Positions 53,627 through 64,000 of a stretch of 64,000 bases of DNA are shown one piece after another. The stretch lies in the NCBI GenBank assembly GCA_946800325.1, contig OX326958.1:22642414-22706413 (forward strand), read 5' to 3'. Each line of letters begins with the position of its first letter. Position 1 is the stretch's first letter. The notes beneath the pieces are model-generated. The model saw nothing but the letters and a program-made list of their open reading frames with translations, was not told where the DNA came from and made no database searches. The stretch is from Luzula sylvatica (Eukaryota; Streptophyta; Magnoliopsida; Poales; Juncaceae). A program made the translations under genes and the position numbers.

Positions 53627-55250
53627 ATTTGAGAACAAAATCATATAAATTATATGTGTAAAAGAAAATCCTATTTGTACATGTAAAAAATAGTGAAAAA
53701 TTTCATCTAATATAACATTTTTCACTAAATTAGCAAAATTACCATGCAAATACAACAATTTGCATTTATAACATTTTCCCTCGAAACTTGAAACTAGAAA
53801 TTAGATTTTCCAACCGGTATTGAAACATGAAACTATTACAATTACAATTACAGTCCACAACCTGTTAATAATAATAATAATAAATATCAAAAAAATAACC
53901 ACCATTGGGGCTTTAAAAGAATCAATTTTTTTGCATGCAACATTTAATACAAAAAGAAAATAGAAAAAATATTTAATGTCCCTTTTTCTTAACCTCAATT
54001 CCGGTGACAAAAAAATTAATGATTAATTAAGATATTTAATTTTAACATCAGATGCTTTAGGCGGAAAAGAATTATTTTACCAATTGTTTGATATAAATGT
54101 TGTTTTCGTTAATTTATTAGAAAGTAAGGTTATTACACTTTTTTTACTAAATAATATAGATGGCTGTATAAATTGAAAAATAAACATTCTTTTCCTACAT
54201 ATGAGTCCATAAAGTTTTTATATGACACCCCAACTATCATATATATTCTTACAAAATTAGATATTCATTTTAATCAGTATTTTATAAAAAGTAAAATTAG
54301 TAAAACTATGCAGTCCAAATTTTGTTAAAACTTGTATATAATCTCTTCGAAGTGGAGCAGTGTTACCCGAGTTTCAACTTTCGATTGGCCTGTCCAAGTC
54401 GCAAAAGACTTACTAATTTTTATTTACACGAAAATATTGACTTGTAAAATGATCGTAATTTTATTGGGTTTTTTTAGTTTGTAAAACTGAACTAGGCCCA
54501 AATTATTTACCCTAAAATCTAATTTAAAAAAAATTAAGAAAAAGGTCATTCAATTAATTATTTCTTACTGATTTTTCTGATTCAATTCGGCACTTGATTG
54601 AAAATATGAATCTATCCAGATCATAACGGATTGTAATAATAAGATCCGGTAAAAAGACCCCTTGACCAAAGTCGTTTTTTAATTGAAAAAAAAGGCTTCA
54701 GTGTGTATATAAAGCCATGAATTTTGCCCATTGCTAAACTGCTCTACCAAGTCAGTTGTTAATTAATAATAATATTTTTTTTTCTTTCTAGTTCCAAATT
54801 AATTTGAAGTCTTTCCATTTTTATTTTTTTGCTCTACCAAGTCGGGTCTAAACTTCAAATATGATATCTTGAACGATCAATGATTCGAAATATACATGAA
54901 TTGAAGATATAATCTTTTTTCATTAATCTCTAATGAAACTTTGGCCAAACACTAACTTGATAATTGTTTTATCAGTTGCTGAAAGATCGTCAAGTCTCAC
55001 TTTGAAATTTGCGCGGTAATATGGTTCAGTGTTTTAAAATTAGAGTCTGAATTGGTATCGTGTTGCATGTAGATAGATCAGAGGATTGATACGGGAATCA
55101 TAATTCATCGAGGAGCCAAATTTAAGGGTTTGAAATAAGATTGTAATTTTATTAAATCGTTTTTATATGTGAAATTTACTTTTTTCTTTCTTCATTTCGG
55201 TGATTTGTTAAGGAAGTTGTGATAAGTTCATTTCATACAAGTACATTATA
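53627..55250. repeat. AR1 copy B, right part
   Basis: 53627-54000 matches copy A (28035-28060, 28848-28930, 31375-31500). 54295-54560 matches 63711-63960 (GTGCAGTCCAAATTTTGTT; AAGTGGAGC; ACTGAACTAGGCCCAAATTA). 54541-54830 matches 23355-23520 and 37385-37530. 55043-55170 matches 62844-62990 (GAATTGGTATCGTGTTGCAT). No gene. Confidence 0.75.
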
Positions 55251-55254
55251 TATT

Positions 55255-55486
55255 GGGGAGTTCTATGATAGACCTATTTTCTTATCATGGACTTATTTTC
55301 AAAAATTATTTTAAGATATTTTAAATATTTATCAATTAATTATACAAAATTTATGTTTTCCATGACATTAAATGATAAATATACAATTGAATCTTAAAAA
55401 AAAAAATCATTAGTTAACAAATATTCGAAATATTTTTTTTGAAAATTGGTCTATCATAAGAAAATTGGTCTATTATAGAACTCCCC
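55255..55486. mobile_element. MITE with 27-bp inverted ends
   Basis: 232 bp; GGGGAGTTCTATGATAGACC at the left and its near-complement (GGTCTATTATAGAACTCCCC) at the right. The interior is AT-rich. The flanks are too AT-rich (TATATATT on both sides) to fix the TSD length. Confidence 0.78.
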
Positions 55487-55717
55487 ATATATATTTACTG
55501 GTCGTATATAGTTTTTTCAGTTTAATATATAATCAAGTGTGCAAAATTTTGTTTGTAAAACAAGATATTTATTATTTTGGGTTTGACATTGCGAAATCAA
55601 TACAAATAACTCATTTTTTAAATTAATTTTTTTTTATTAGTGCAAGAAATTACAAACAAAAATCATGGAAAGATGAGAACCAACCCCACAGATTTTTTTA
55701 TTAATTTTTTTTATTAG

Positions 55718-56404
55718 TATCAAGAGGTAAAGCCTCTCGGGTCCACGGTGAACCAACCTCACCCGAACAATGCCTTTATTCTTCATGAAAGATCACAACC
55801 CACGGCACTCAATGAGGGTAGTTCTTGCCCCTTTTCACCTTTAATTCAAAAATCTCAATTAAAGATGGGCTTGGTAAAATCTGTGGGCCTCTCCATTACT
55901 TTAAAACCAAGTCCATCATTGAAATTTTTCCCACCTAAGATAATTAAGAAAATTACACCAATGAATTGCACCCCTGGTCCAGTGCAAATTCATACAAGAA
56001 AATCAGCTAGAATTGCTAGGACGAAATTATTTTCGGATGGTTCTTCTCCTATAAATATTTCTAAAACTAATAGGCCAAGATCAACTAACACAATTAACCA
56101 TAAAGACAAAAGAACCGAACTCTTAAAAGCCTTACAATTAGAACTAGATAATCCAACGCAAATTACGCTTGAATCAATTGCAAAGGTACAAATCCTATGC
56201 GGCTTAAGTCATAATAAGCCCAATTCATCCAAAAGGATCCCTCATTTCACTCAAAATAGTAGCACTATTAATCTTGATAATGTCGTTGACATTTCTAATA
56301 AAATTGTAAAAGCAATTAATAATGATAATGAGAATGAGGAAGAGGAAGATGAGTACATAGACTTGGTAGATTACGATGATGAAGAAACGGGTTATGTCGA
56401 TTGA
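55718..56404 (+). pseudogene. LINE ORF1, C-terminal part only
   Basis: Open frame without an ATG near its start (the first in-frame stop upstream is at 55715), consistent with truncation inside ORF1. The remaining 220 or so residues are basic in the first half (IHTRKSARIARTKLF) and very acidic at the end (NENEEEEDEYIDLVDYDDEE). The DUF4283 and zinc-knuckle region expected in plant LINE ORF1 is not present. ORF2 starts 52 bases downstream. Confidence 0.65.
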
Positions 56405-56455
56405 CATAATAGCCATGTCATCTCTTATCTTCGTAGTTCTATATATTTTTTTATT

Positions 56456-59400
56456 ATGTTATACAACTTTTGTGCGATACTCTCATGGAATGTGAGGGGT
56501 TTGGGTAGTAAAGAAAAATGCGGCGTCGTTAAAGACACGGTTTTGGACTCTAAATGCAATATTGTATGTTTTCAAGAATCTAAGATGGAATCTCCTTCTA
56601 TTTTCGATATTTCAAGGTTTTGCCCCTCGTCTTTCTCGCAATTCTCTTTTAAAGGGTCATCCGGCTCAAGAGGGGGTATGATTACGGCTTGGAAAAATAT
56701 GTTTTCATTAGTACATTCTTTCTCCACTCCCTCGAGTTTAAATGTGACTCTAAAAGCACCTAACGGTTTCACCTTTTGTATCTCGAATATCTATGGTCCT
56801 TCCGAGGATGTCCATAAAGAAGTTTTCTTGAATGAATTAAGAGAATTAAATGTGGACCCCGCTCTCCCATGGATAGTTCTAGGCGATTTCAACATCATTA
56901 GAAACGCTAATGAATCAACCTCATCCTCGCATGATGCTTCTCTTATAAACAACTTTAATCGCACAATCAATGACCTAGAACTCATAGAGGTCCCCTTAAA
57001 TGGTAGACGTTTTACATGGTCCAACAAAAGAGCAAATCCGACTTTCTCAAAGTTAGATAGGATCTTAATCTCGAATCACTTCCTTCTATCTAATCTTATC
57101 TCTTCGGCCAAGGATCTTCCCATGCCAACGTCCGATCACTCCCCCATACTATTATCGGTTTCTCATAACAACTCCCGGCACCATAGGCCTTTTAAATTCG
57201 AGACTTTTTGGATGAATCATGAAGAGATTCGGCCTTTTATTATTTCGACGTGGTCCTCGTCATATTTAGGAAGATGTGCGGCCAAATTATACCTCTCAAA
57301 GCTTCACAATTTCTCTACCCAAATTCGAAATTGGGCAAATTTAACCTTTCACTCTCAAAACTCAATTCTTTTTTCTTGTAAAGAATTAGTATTATTCTTT
57401 GATCGGCTAGAAGAGAGAAGAAACCTCTCGAATCGCGAAATCCAACTTAGAAAAGACTTAAAAGAGAAAATTTATAGTTTGGTACAAATAAAAGAATTAA
57501 AATGGTTTCAAAGATCCAATTGTAAGTGGCTTAAATTGGGAGATAATAATTCATCATTTTTTCATGCAATTGCCTCATCCAAGAGAATGTACAATCATAT
57601 TGGTATGATTCTTACAAATGGGGAAGAAATTTCCGATTCATCTCAAATTCTTTCACTCTTCTCGGATTTTTATAAACAACAATTGGGCACGGCGGCCGAA
57701 CCTCTACCATCTTCGATGGACTTAATGCTTCTTTATCCTACTAAAATGAATGGCTTAGATTCATTGATTGCCCCAATTAGTGAGGCCGAAATCTCCAAAA
57801 CCGTCTCTAGCTTGAAGAAGGGAAAGGCATCCGGCCCCGATGGCTTGCCGACGGAATTCCTCCAAACCTATTGGGATATTATAAAGGAGGATTTCACACG
57901 CTTGATCGAGCATTTCTATAATGGTTCACTTGCGTTATATCTTTTTAATAAAGCAACCATTTCTTTATTGCCAAAAAAAGAAAGGGCCGAACGCATTGAA
58001 GAATTTCGGCCTATTAGCATAATCAACGCTCCGATCAAATTAATTACTAAAATACTAGCTAATCGGTTACAACCATTTATGCCAACATTGATAAGCAAGT
58101 ATCAAACCGCTTTTATCAAAGAGCGGTCTATTATGGACACGTTCTTGGCAACTCGAGAAATGCTCAATTTTTACCACAAGAAAAACATTCCTATGGTCAT
58201 GATAAAAGTGGACTTTTCAAAGGCTTTTGATAGTGTTTCTTGGCCGTGTCTTTTGAAAATTTTGGACATTAGGGGTTTTCCACAAAGATGGATCAATTGG
58301 ATTCGCAGCCTCCTAGTATCTTCGAGCTCGACCGTGAGGGTCAATGGGGCCGAGGGCGACCCATTCTTTCATCAAAAGGGGCTTCGTCAAGGAGACCCGC
58401 TTTCGCCTCTCCTTTTTAATATTGTCGTAGACGCTCTTCAAATGATTTTGAAGAACGTCTCCATTATCTTAAGAGGCTCGGCTTTGCTTGCACCTAGAGC
58501 GCTCCAATACGCCGACGATACTATAATTTTTGTTCAAGCGCATCCGGACAATTTGAAATTGGTTGCCCAAGCATTGGATACCTTTTCGGCTATTACGGGT
58601 TTGGAGATCAACAAACTCAAAAGCTCTTTCGTCCCGATTTCAATCCCAAACGAGTTCCACGATTTGATAGGTAATATCTTACAATGCCCAAAGAAAACAT
58701 TACCTATTAAATATCTTGGTCTCCCGCTTTCGGTCAGGAAACCGAGAAAACTACAATTTCTCCCTTTGATCAATAAAATAAACTCGAGGTTGGCCGGGTG
58801 GAAAGGGAAATTACTATCATCGGGTGGTAGACTCACTTTGGTTCAATCCGTTCTTTCGGCAATCCCGACATATTTCATGCAAGCTTTTGTATTCCCATCG
58901 TGGCTAATAAAGGAATTACAAAGAATAATGAGGTCTTTTCTTTGGAGGGGCGATAAAATTTGTAAAGGCGGTCATTGCTTGATGGCTTGGGATAAGGTAT
59001 GTTTGCCAAAAGAAAACGGCGGGTTGGGGATTCACGATATTAAAACGCAAAACGATGCCTTGCTCTTGAAGGCGCTTACAAAAATACCTTTCCTCTCGGA
59101 CTCTATTTGGTCCTCCACACTTAATGATTTCTATGGCATAACCTCTATCCAAGATCTTAACTCCGTCTCTGATAGACACATCTCTTTCTTTGTCAAAGAT
59201 CTCCGTCGTCTCGTTCACTTTGCTACGATCTCTATCCGACCTAACCCAAATTCCAACCAAATCTCTTCAAGTACCTCTTGGTTTTGGACGACGCATGGAA
59301 AATTTACGACTCAATCGGCATACAACTTTCTTATAAATCCCGGAATAATATTCTCATGGAACATTCATTTATGGAGGATTAAAGCACCTAGAAAAGTACG

Positions 59401-59791
59401 TTTTTTCGGTTGGCTAGCAATTCACGATAGGATCTTAACGGCCGTTAATTTGGAAAAAAGAGGTTGGCCAAATAACGAGGGGTGCTCTTTGTGTGCGCAA
59501 CATAGGGAAGATGTTAATCATCTACTTTTATCTTGCCCATATTCATCTCGAGTTTGGACCGCCGTAGCCGATATGTTCAACCTCCCTACTTTAAGACCGG
59601 TTGAGGACCTCGTCCAATTTTGGGTGAGCAACAAAAAGAAAGGAGACAAGAATCATAACTCTAAATGGGGCACGGTGTGGTTGGCGACAATGTGGAATCT
59701 TTGGAAGGAAAGAAATAGAAGAATTTTCTCCTTCAAAGCCGTCTCGACTCCCCTTCTAGCAACGATGATTTCCGACGATGCGATCAAATGA
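56456..59791 (+). CDS. LINE ORF2: endonuclease-reverse transcriptase
   Basis: 1,111 residues, uninterrupted. N-terminal exonuclease-endonuclease-phosphatase domain (about 1-235: LSWNVRGLGSKEK, CFQESKM, GDFNIIRN, and the catalytic SDHSP with D227/H228) nicks target DNA. The reverse transcriptase (about 430-780: KGKASGPDGLPTEFLQTYW, KVDFSKAFDSVSW, GLRQGDPLSPLLFNIVVD) has the active site YADD at 685-688. The C-terminal zf-RVT region has C1010-x2-C1013-x8-H1022-x4-C1027. No RNase H domain follows. It is the only LINE enzyme in the window that looks intact. The ATG at 56456 is followed by MLYNFCAILSWNVRG, the usual start of such ORF2 proteins. Confidence 0.95.
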   Translation: MLYNFCAILSWNVRGLGSKEKCGVVKDTVLDSKCNIVCFQESKMESPSIFDISRFCPSSFSQFSFKGSSGSRGGMITAWKNMFSLVHSFSTPSSLNVTLKAPNGFTFCISNIYGPSEDVHKEVFLNELRELNVDPALPWIVLGDFNIIRNANESTSSSHDASLINNFNRTINDLELIEVPLNGRRFTWSNKRANPTFSKLDRILISNHFLLSNLISSAKDLPMPTSDHSPILLSVSHNNSRHHRPFKFETFWMNHEEIRPFIISTWSSSYLGRCAAKLYLSKLHNFSTQIRNWANLTFHSQNSILFSCKELVLFFDRLEERRNLSNREIQLRKDLKEKIYSLVQIKELKWFQRSNCKWLKLGDNNSSFFHAIASSKRMYNHIGMILTNGEEISDSSQILSLFSDFYKQQLGTAAEPLPSSMDLMLLYPTKMNGLDSLIAPISEAEISKTVSSLKKGKASGPDGLPTEFLQTYWDIIKEDFTRLIEHFYNGSLALYLFNKATISLLPKKERAERIEEFRPISIINAPIKLITKILANRLQPFMPTLISKYQTAFIKERSIMDTFLATREMLNFYHKKNIPMVMIKVDFSKAFDSVSWPCLLKILDIRGFPQRWINWIRSLLVSSSSTVRVNGAEGDPFFHQKGLRQGDPLSPLLFNIVVDALQMILKNVSIILRGSALLAPRALQYADDTIIFVQAHPDNLKLVAQALDTFSAITGLEINKLKSSFVPISIPNEFHDLIGNILQCPKKTLPIKYLGLPLSVRKPRKLQFLPLINKINSRLAGWKGKLLSSGGRLTLVQSVLSAIPTYFMQAFVFPSWLIKELQRIMRSFLWRGDKICKGGHCLMAWDKVCLPKENGGLGIHDIKTQNDALLLKALTKIPFLSDSIWSSTLNDFYGITSIQDLNSVSDRHISFFVKDLRRLVHFATISIRPNPNSNQISSSTSWFWTTHGKFTTQSAYNFLINPGIIFSWNIHLWRIKAPRKVRFFGWLAIHDRILTAVNLEKRGWPNNEGCSLCAQHREDVNHLLLSCPYSSRVWTAVADMFNLPTLRPVEDLVQFWVSNKKKGDKNHNSKWGTVWLATMWNLWKERNRRIFSFKAVSTPLLATMISDDAIK

Positions 59792-60017
59792 GGTGATAAT
59801 TGTTGATTTCTAGCCAAGTTTTAATGCATCATGTCATTAGGATAACACATACGTGTATCAATATGATAGCATGAGAATGTAGGATGTGGGGCAAATTTAT
59901 TTTGCTCTTTTCTTTTTTCTTTTTTTCTTTTTGAAAATTTTGGTTGTAATGTTCTCGAACTGTTTTATTTAATGCAAAATTCGAGCGAGGCAATCGCCTC
60001 CTCCGTCAAAAAAAAAA

Positions 60018-61091
60018 GTGAAACAAACTAACTCTCGTGTTTATTAGCAAAATAAAATCGAATATGAAATCAATATGAACTTTTAGTCAAAAAAAAATTG
60101 GCATCAATTATTTATCCCAATTTGAAGTCTGATTGAAAAATCAGCATAGATTTTTGAAATAATTAAAGAAAAAAAGAATGAACATTTTTTAAAGAATTTA
60201 ACAAGTAAAATAATAACCTGATTTCAACAAAAACGAGAGAAAGATATGAACATGCATGGATTGATATCCAAAAATAATAAGTCACGAATTACTATGAACA
60301 TAAGTTTAGCAACTAAAATAATAATTAACTCATTTAAAACATAAAAGGGCAGTATGTTTGAAAAACATAACAAAGCACGAAAATTTAAGTTTGGTTTAAT
60401 TTTCTCCTTAAATTATACTCGGATTAGGCAAAATAAAAATATTAATCATGTTCAATTAGAGATAATCAGCCATAAAGTAGATTTGCGGTGCATTACACGC
60501 ATAAATAAACGAAGAGAAGAATAACAAAAATGCTAAATAAACATCGAGCTTTCCTAGCAACAACAAAAAAAATAACGACAAAAAAGAACGTGTTTGCTAA
60601 GGCAGTTTTATATAGTAACACAAAACTAGTAGTTTTAGAAAACCAATATATGAATATCAGGAAACTATGATAGCAGGAATATGAAAAAATTATGAGTGTA
60701 CGATATTTAAAAGGTGTTTGACGAAAATCATAGGATTAGGTGTAACAAATGAATAAAATATTCTATAATTATATTATTGTTTATGAAATTCTATAATTAT
60801 TATATTTATTTCTTAATCATATCAAAATATTATAGTTGTTTCACATAAATAAATCATATCAATAATTTAATATTAGCATATTTTAAATCATACCAATAAT
60901 CAGCACCAACAAATATTTGAATTTAAGATAAGTATATTTTAAATCATACCAATAATCAGCACGTCCAACAAATATTTGTAAATCAAAATTTAAATATATT
61001 CTTCTGATATTTATTGAAATATTAATTTTCTATTATTGTATTATTTTCCAAATATATTATTATTATTAATTTCTAAATACATTATTATTAA

Positions 61092-61139
<48 letters not shown>

Positions 61140-61868
61140 TATTTTTTTCACTATATTAATTTTCAATTCAAGAATATATTAATTTGATAATAATAATTAT
61201 TATTATTATTATTATTAATTATTTTTATTATTAGCAATTTTTAATTCAAGAATATATTAATTTTTCTGATTTACTTTTTGAATTTAAGTATACATTATTT
61301 AATTTGTTTTTAAATTATTTCGAATTGAATAAATAATCAAAGTACAAATAAATACAGCACCAATAATAAATACTTTTCTCATTTAAAATGAAAATTATAT
61401 GATAGATTAAATATACATTTAAATGTACTACATATTTTTTAGGGAAATTTTCTCTCTCCAAAAATCCAATCCAAGATAAATTTTTCAAAACAAGTGATTT
61501 TCACTATTTAACTAAGTATTCTCAGTTTTAGAGAGTTAAAACATCACTTCCTATGTAGACATAGAATCACTCTTGGTTGTATGAATTTTAATTCCTCAAA
61601 AACTTCACTTCGTAGCTTAAAAACTCTACCATTAAACAGGCCAATTGAGAGGCGGAGTAAATCTCTCGCCAATTTTATAATTTGCTGGATTTGTGATCGT
61701 TGTGGTTTCGAGAAAAATCGGCATTGCAGCAGATAGGTGCCTAGAGAAGATACAACTGCATATTTTTCTTCCACTTTTAAAGTCCAAACAAAAGAATTTG
61801 ATCCATTACAGTAATTTGAACTACTAAGTACTAACCACCCTGAAGAACAATGGAAACTAGCATTTAGT
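60018..61868. other. AT-rich DNA with (ATT)n microsatellites
   Basis: ATT/TTA microsatellites at about 61077-61145 and 61186-61225; a direct repeat of TTTTAAATCATACCAATAAT (60881, 60931). The minus-strand frame at 61544-61894 has no recognisable domain. No gene. Confidence 0.6.
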
Positions 61869-64000
61869 GTACAAATAGGAAAACAACATATCATATTTTT
61901 GTTTTGATTCCTTCCAATAACTCAGTAAAAACAAAAGCATATTGTTCTATTCATTTGACGTGTAATAAAAGACAAAATTCACTTTGTTGATGAAGATGTA
62001 AATGTTAGGGTTTCTTTAATACATTTTCTTACATGAGAAAATGCACTTCCCATGATCCATCTCAACATCATGTATTTGGTGAGAAACACAAAAATTATGT
62101 TAAAGGGTTTGTTTTTAATTAACATATTTAGTTCACATGATAATTAATAGTAAAACATAATTGATTAACAGGTAATATGCAGTTAACATCAATTTAAACC
62201 AACAAATTCTTATTAATATTAAAAAATTGATAATTATTATGTTAATTAAAGGTGGAAATTGATAAATATTATGTTAATTAAAGGTGTTAATTACTAATTA
62301 GGATAGAGCAGATGTGGCAGTGAAAACTTGGGGGCAAGTAAAATTTCTCTTAAGAAAGAAATCGCATGATATAATTAGGAGAATGTTGTACCTCCCCCAC
62401 TGCACATCCCCACGAGCCTTGATGACGTGGATATGGATTAACACCCTAAAAATTAACACAAATACATGAGTTAACGTCAAATTTTGTGTGTTATTTATAT
62501 TATGTTATGATTTAACATCAAATTAAGACGTTAAATCATGTACTTGTGTGTTAATTTTTAGTGGTGCCACGTCATCAAGAGTGGTGGGGGATAGTTATAG
62601 GGGATGTACATCAGCACTCATAATAATGGAGAATTATTATTTGCACAAAAATAATATTGGACTCAAAGAGATGCACCGTATTAAGACCATGAAATTATTA
62701 TTTGCACAAAAATAATAAAATTTCTCTTAACAAAAAAAGATGTTAATTTAAAATATTGATTTGTAAAATAACCGTAATTTTATTGGGCTGTTGTTTGAAA
62801 AAACTGAACCAGGCCCAACAGTACAATTAAAACGATATAATTAGGGTCCGAATTGGTATCGTGTTGCATGTAGTTAGATCAGTGAATTGATAATATGATA
62901 TGAAAACCCTAATGCATCGTAATTAATATTTGTACGAGTCAAATTTAAAGTTTGAAAAGGTTTGAAAAAAGTGTAATTTCATCAAGTTGTTTTTAAATTT
63001 TGCATCAAGTTGTTTTTTTAAAGGCATCTCTCTTTGGAGACTTTTTTTTGTACTGTATACAATAAAAAAAAAACATCAAATTATTGAAATAGCATGCATT
63101 TGATGCAAAATAAGTATAGCATACTGACCAATTGTTTTGTTTTATTTGGTATAAGAGTTCAATTTGAAATAATGAATAATATTTTAAGCTTATATATAAA
63201 TATCGAAAGTACTAATAAATAATATTTGAAACATATACATAAATATAAAAAATAATAATAACTAATATTTGATAAACTATAAATATAAAAAAAAAAATTA
63301 TTGCATATTATATATAATTTTTGACATTTATATAGTCGCTTCTTATATATATATTTCTTTACGATTTACAATATTCTAAAGGAGCATTTCTTCTTGTGAT
63401 CCTTTTTGAAAGCCAAATTTAAAAAATAACCTATTTTTAGAAAATATTCTAGATATAACCTGAACGGGTTTTAAAATCCCGTACGTACCGGATTTTTAAA
63501 TCTCGGTGGATTAAAAATTTTGGAGTTTCTCAAAAGTTAGGGTTTTTTTTTGTAAATTCAAGAAAAGTTAGGGAGTTATTTGTAAATTTTTCATTAAAAA
63601 ATAAACATTATTTTCCTACAAATAACTTTTTATAGAACACCACAAATATCATATATGTTCTTACCAAATTACAACATCATTTCAATCAATATTTTTTAAA
63701 AACTAAATAAATTAAGTACAATTGTGCAGTCCAAATTTTGTTCAACTTATAATAAATTAATCTCATCGAAGTGGAGCTATGTTACCCTTGTTTCATATAA
63801 AATATAATTATGATTTTAAATAAGGCCACCCAATAATAAATAAATTATTAATTTTTATTTACACAAAAACTATTGATTTGTATAATGATCATAATTTAAT
63901 TGGGCATTTAGTTTGCAAAACTAATCAGGCCCAAATCAAATTTACCCTAAATACTAATAAAAAAGAAATCATTAATTATCAACATATTAATTAATTGATG
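61869..64000. repeat. AR1 copy D
   Basis: Ordered AR1 blocks to the window end: 61869-62100 (AACAACATATCATA, GATGTAAATGTTAGGGTTTC, GTGAGAAACACAAAA), 62160-62360, 62844-63380 (as 47760-48200 and 55043), 63660-63970 (as 54240-54560). It keeps the empty site of the Mutator-like MITE at about 62004-62020. Interrupted at 62384 by a MITE. Confidence 0.8.
62384..62625. mobile_element. Inverted-repeat MITE in AR1 copy D
   Basis: TTGATGACGTGG ... CTAAAAATTAACACAAATACATG pairs with CATGTACTTGTGTGTTAATTTTTAG ... CCACGTCATCA, arms of about 60 bases; outer parts (GTACCTCCCCCAC, ATGTACATC) pair weakly. Copies A, B and C lack it. TSD not resolved. Confidence 0.65.

Larger units (their letters stand above)
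55718..60017 (+). mobile_element. L1-type LINE, 5'-truncated, full-length ORF2
   Basis: Plus strand. Partial ORF1, complete ORF2, about 0.2 kb of 3' untranslated DNA and an A tail of 10 (60008-60017). The 5' end lies between 55718 and about 55762. An imperfect 15-base match, GTGAACCAACCTCAC (55748) to GTGAAACAAACTAAC (60018), could be the TSD, but 3 of 15 bases differ. Confidence 0.88.

Overview
This window is plant nuclear DNA, most likely from a eudicot. The evidence is the set of mobile elements: Ty1/Copia elements primed by initiator tRNA-Met, an En/Spm-type CACTA element, L1-type LINEs, Helitron ends, hAT-like and Mutator-like MITEs and tRNA-type SINEs, all in very AT-rich intergenic DNA. 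I see no intact host gene. The window is a palimpsest of insertions, and target-site duplications (TSDs) give their order. All calls come from reading the sequence; no database search was possible.

Region 1, about 1-23.3 kb, is a nested stack. Copia-3 (minus strand, 20.6-23.3 kb) is the oldest layer. Copia-2 (minus strand, 8.7-20.6 kb) apparently sits inside it. Copia-2 was then entered twice: by Copia-1 (plus strand, 15-8686, intact, TSD AAATG) right beside its polypurine tract, and by a 5,968-bp CACTA element (13221-19188, TSD CTA) in its leader. Copia-1 keeps one 1,323-codon gag-pol frame. Copia-2 has a nonsense codon and a frameshift. The CACTA element keeps a seven-exon, frame-consistent TNP1/Ptta-like gene, but its TnpD transposase is reduced to an N-terminal remnant.

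Region 2, about 23.3-39 kb and 44-64 kb, is built on copies of one old dispersed repeat family, called AR1 here, interrupted by younger elements: three Helitron ends, a hAT-like element with a MITE inside it, a mini-CACTA, a SINE, a Mutator-like MITE, two MITEs of a CTATGTTGC family, a truncated Copia (Copia-4), a 5'-truncated LINE with a full-length ORF2, and a small LINE fragment with a 15-bp TSD.

Region 3, about 39-44 kb, is a direct repeat of about 0.9 kb flanking the only host-like material: an M1-aminopeptidase-like pseudogene fragment, a 93-codon unidentified open frame and a tRNA-like gene.

The most unusual signals are in the untranslated leaders of Copia-1 and Copia-2. Both carry many copies of a perfectly symmetrical 16-mer of the form GTYCGTTNNAACGRAC. 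The arms differ between the two elements by paired changes that preserve the symmetry. Both leaders also carry three GGCCATAGTC boxes at almost identical spacing.
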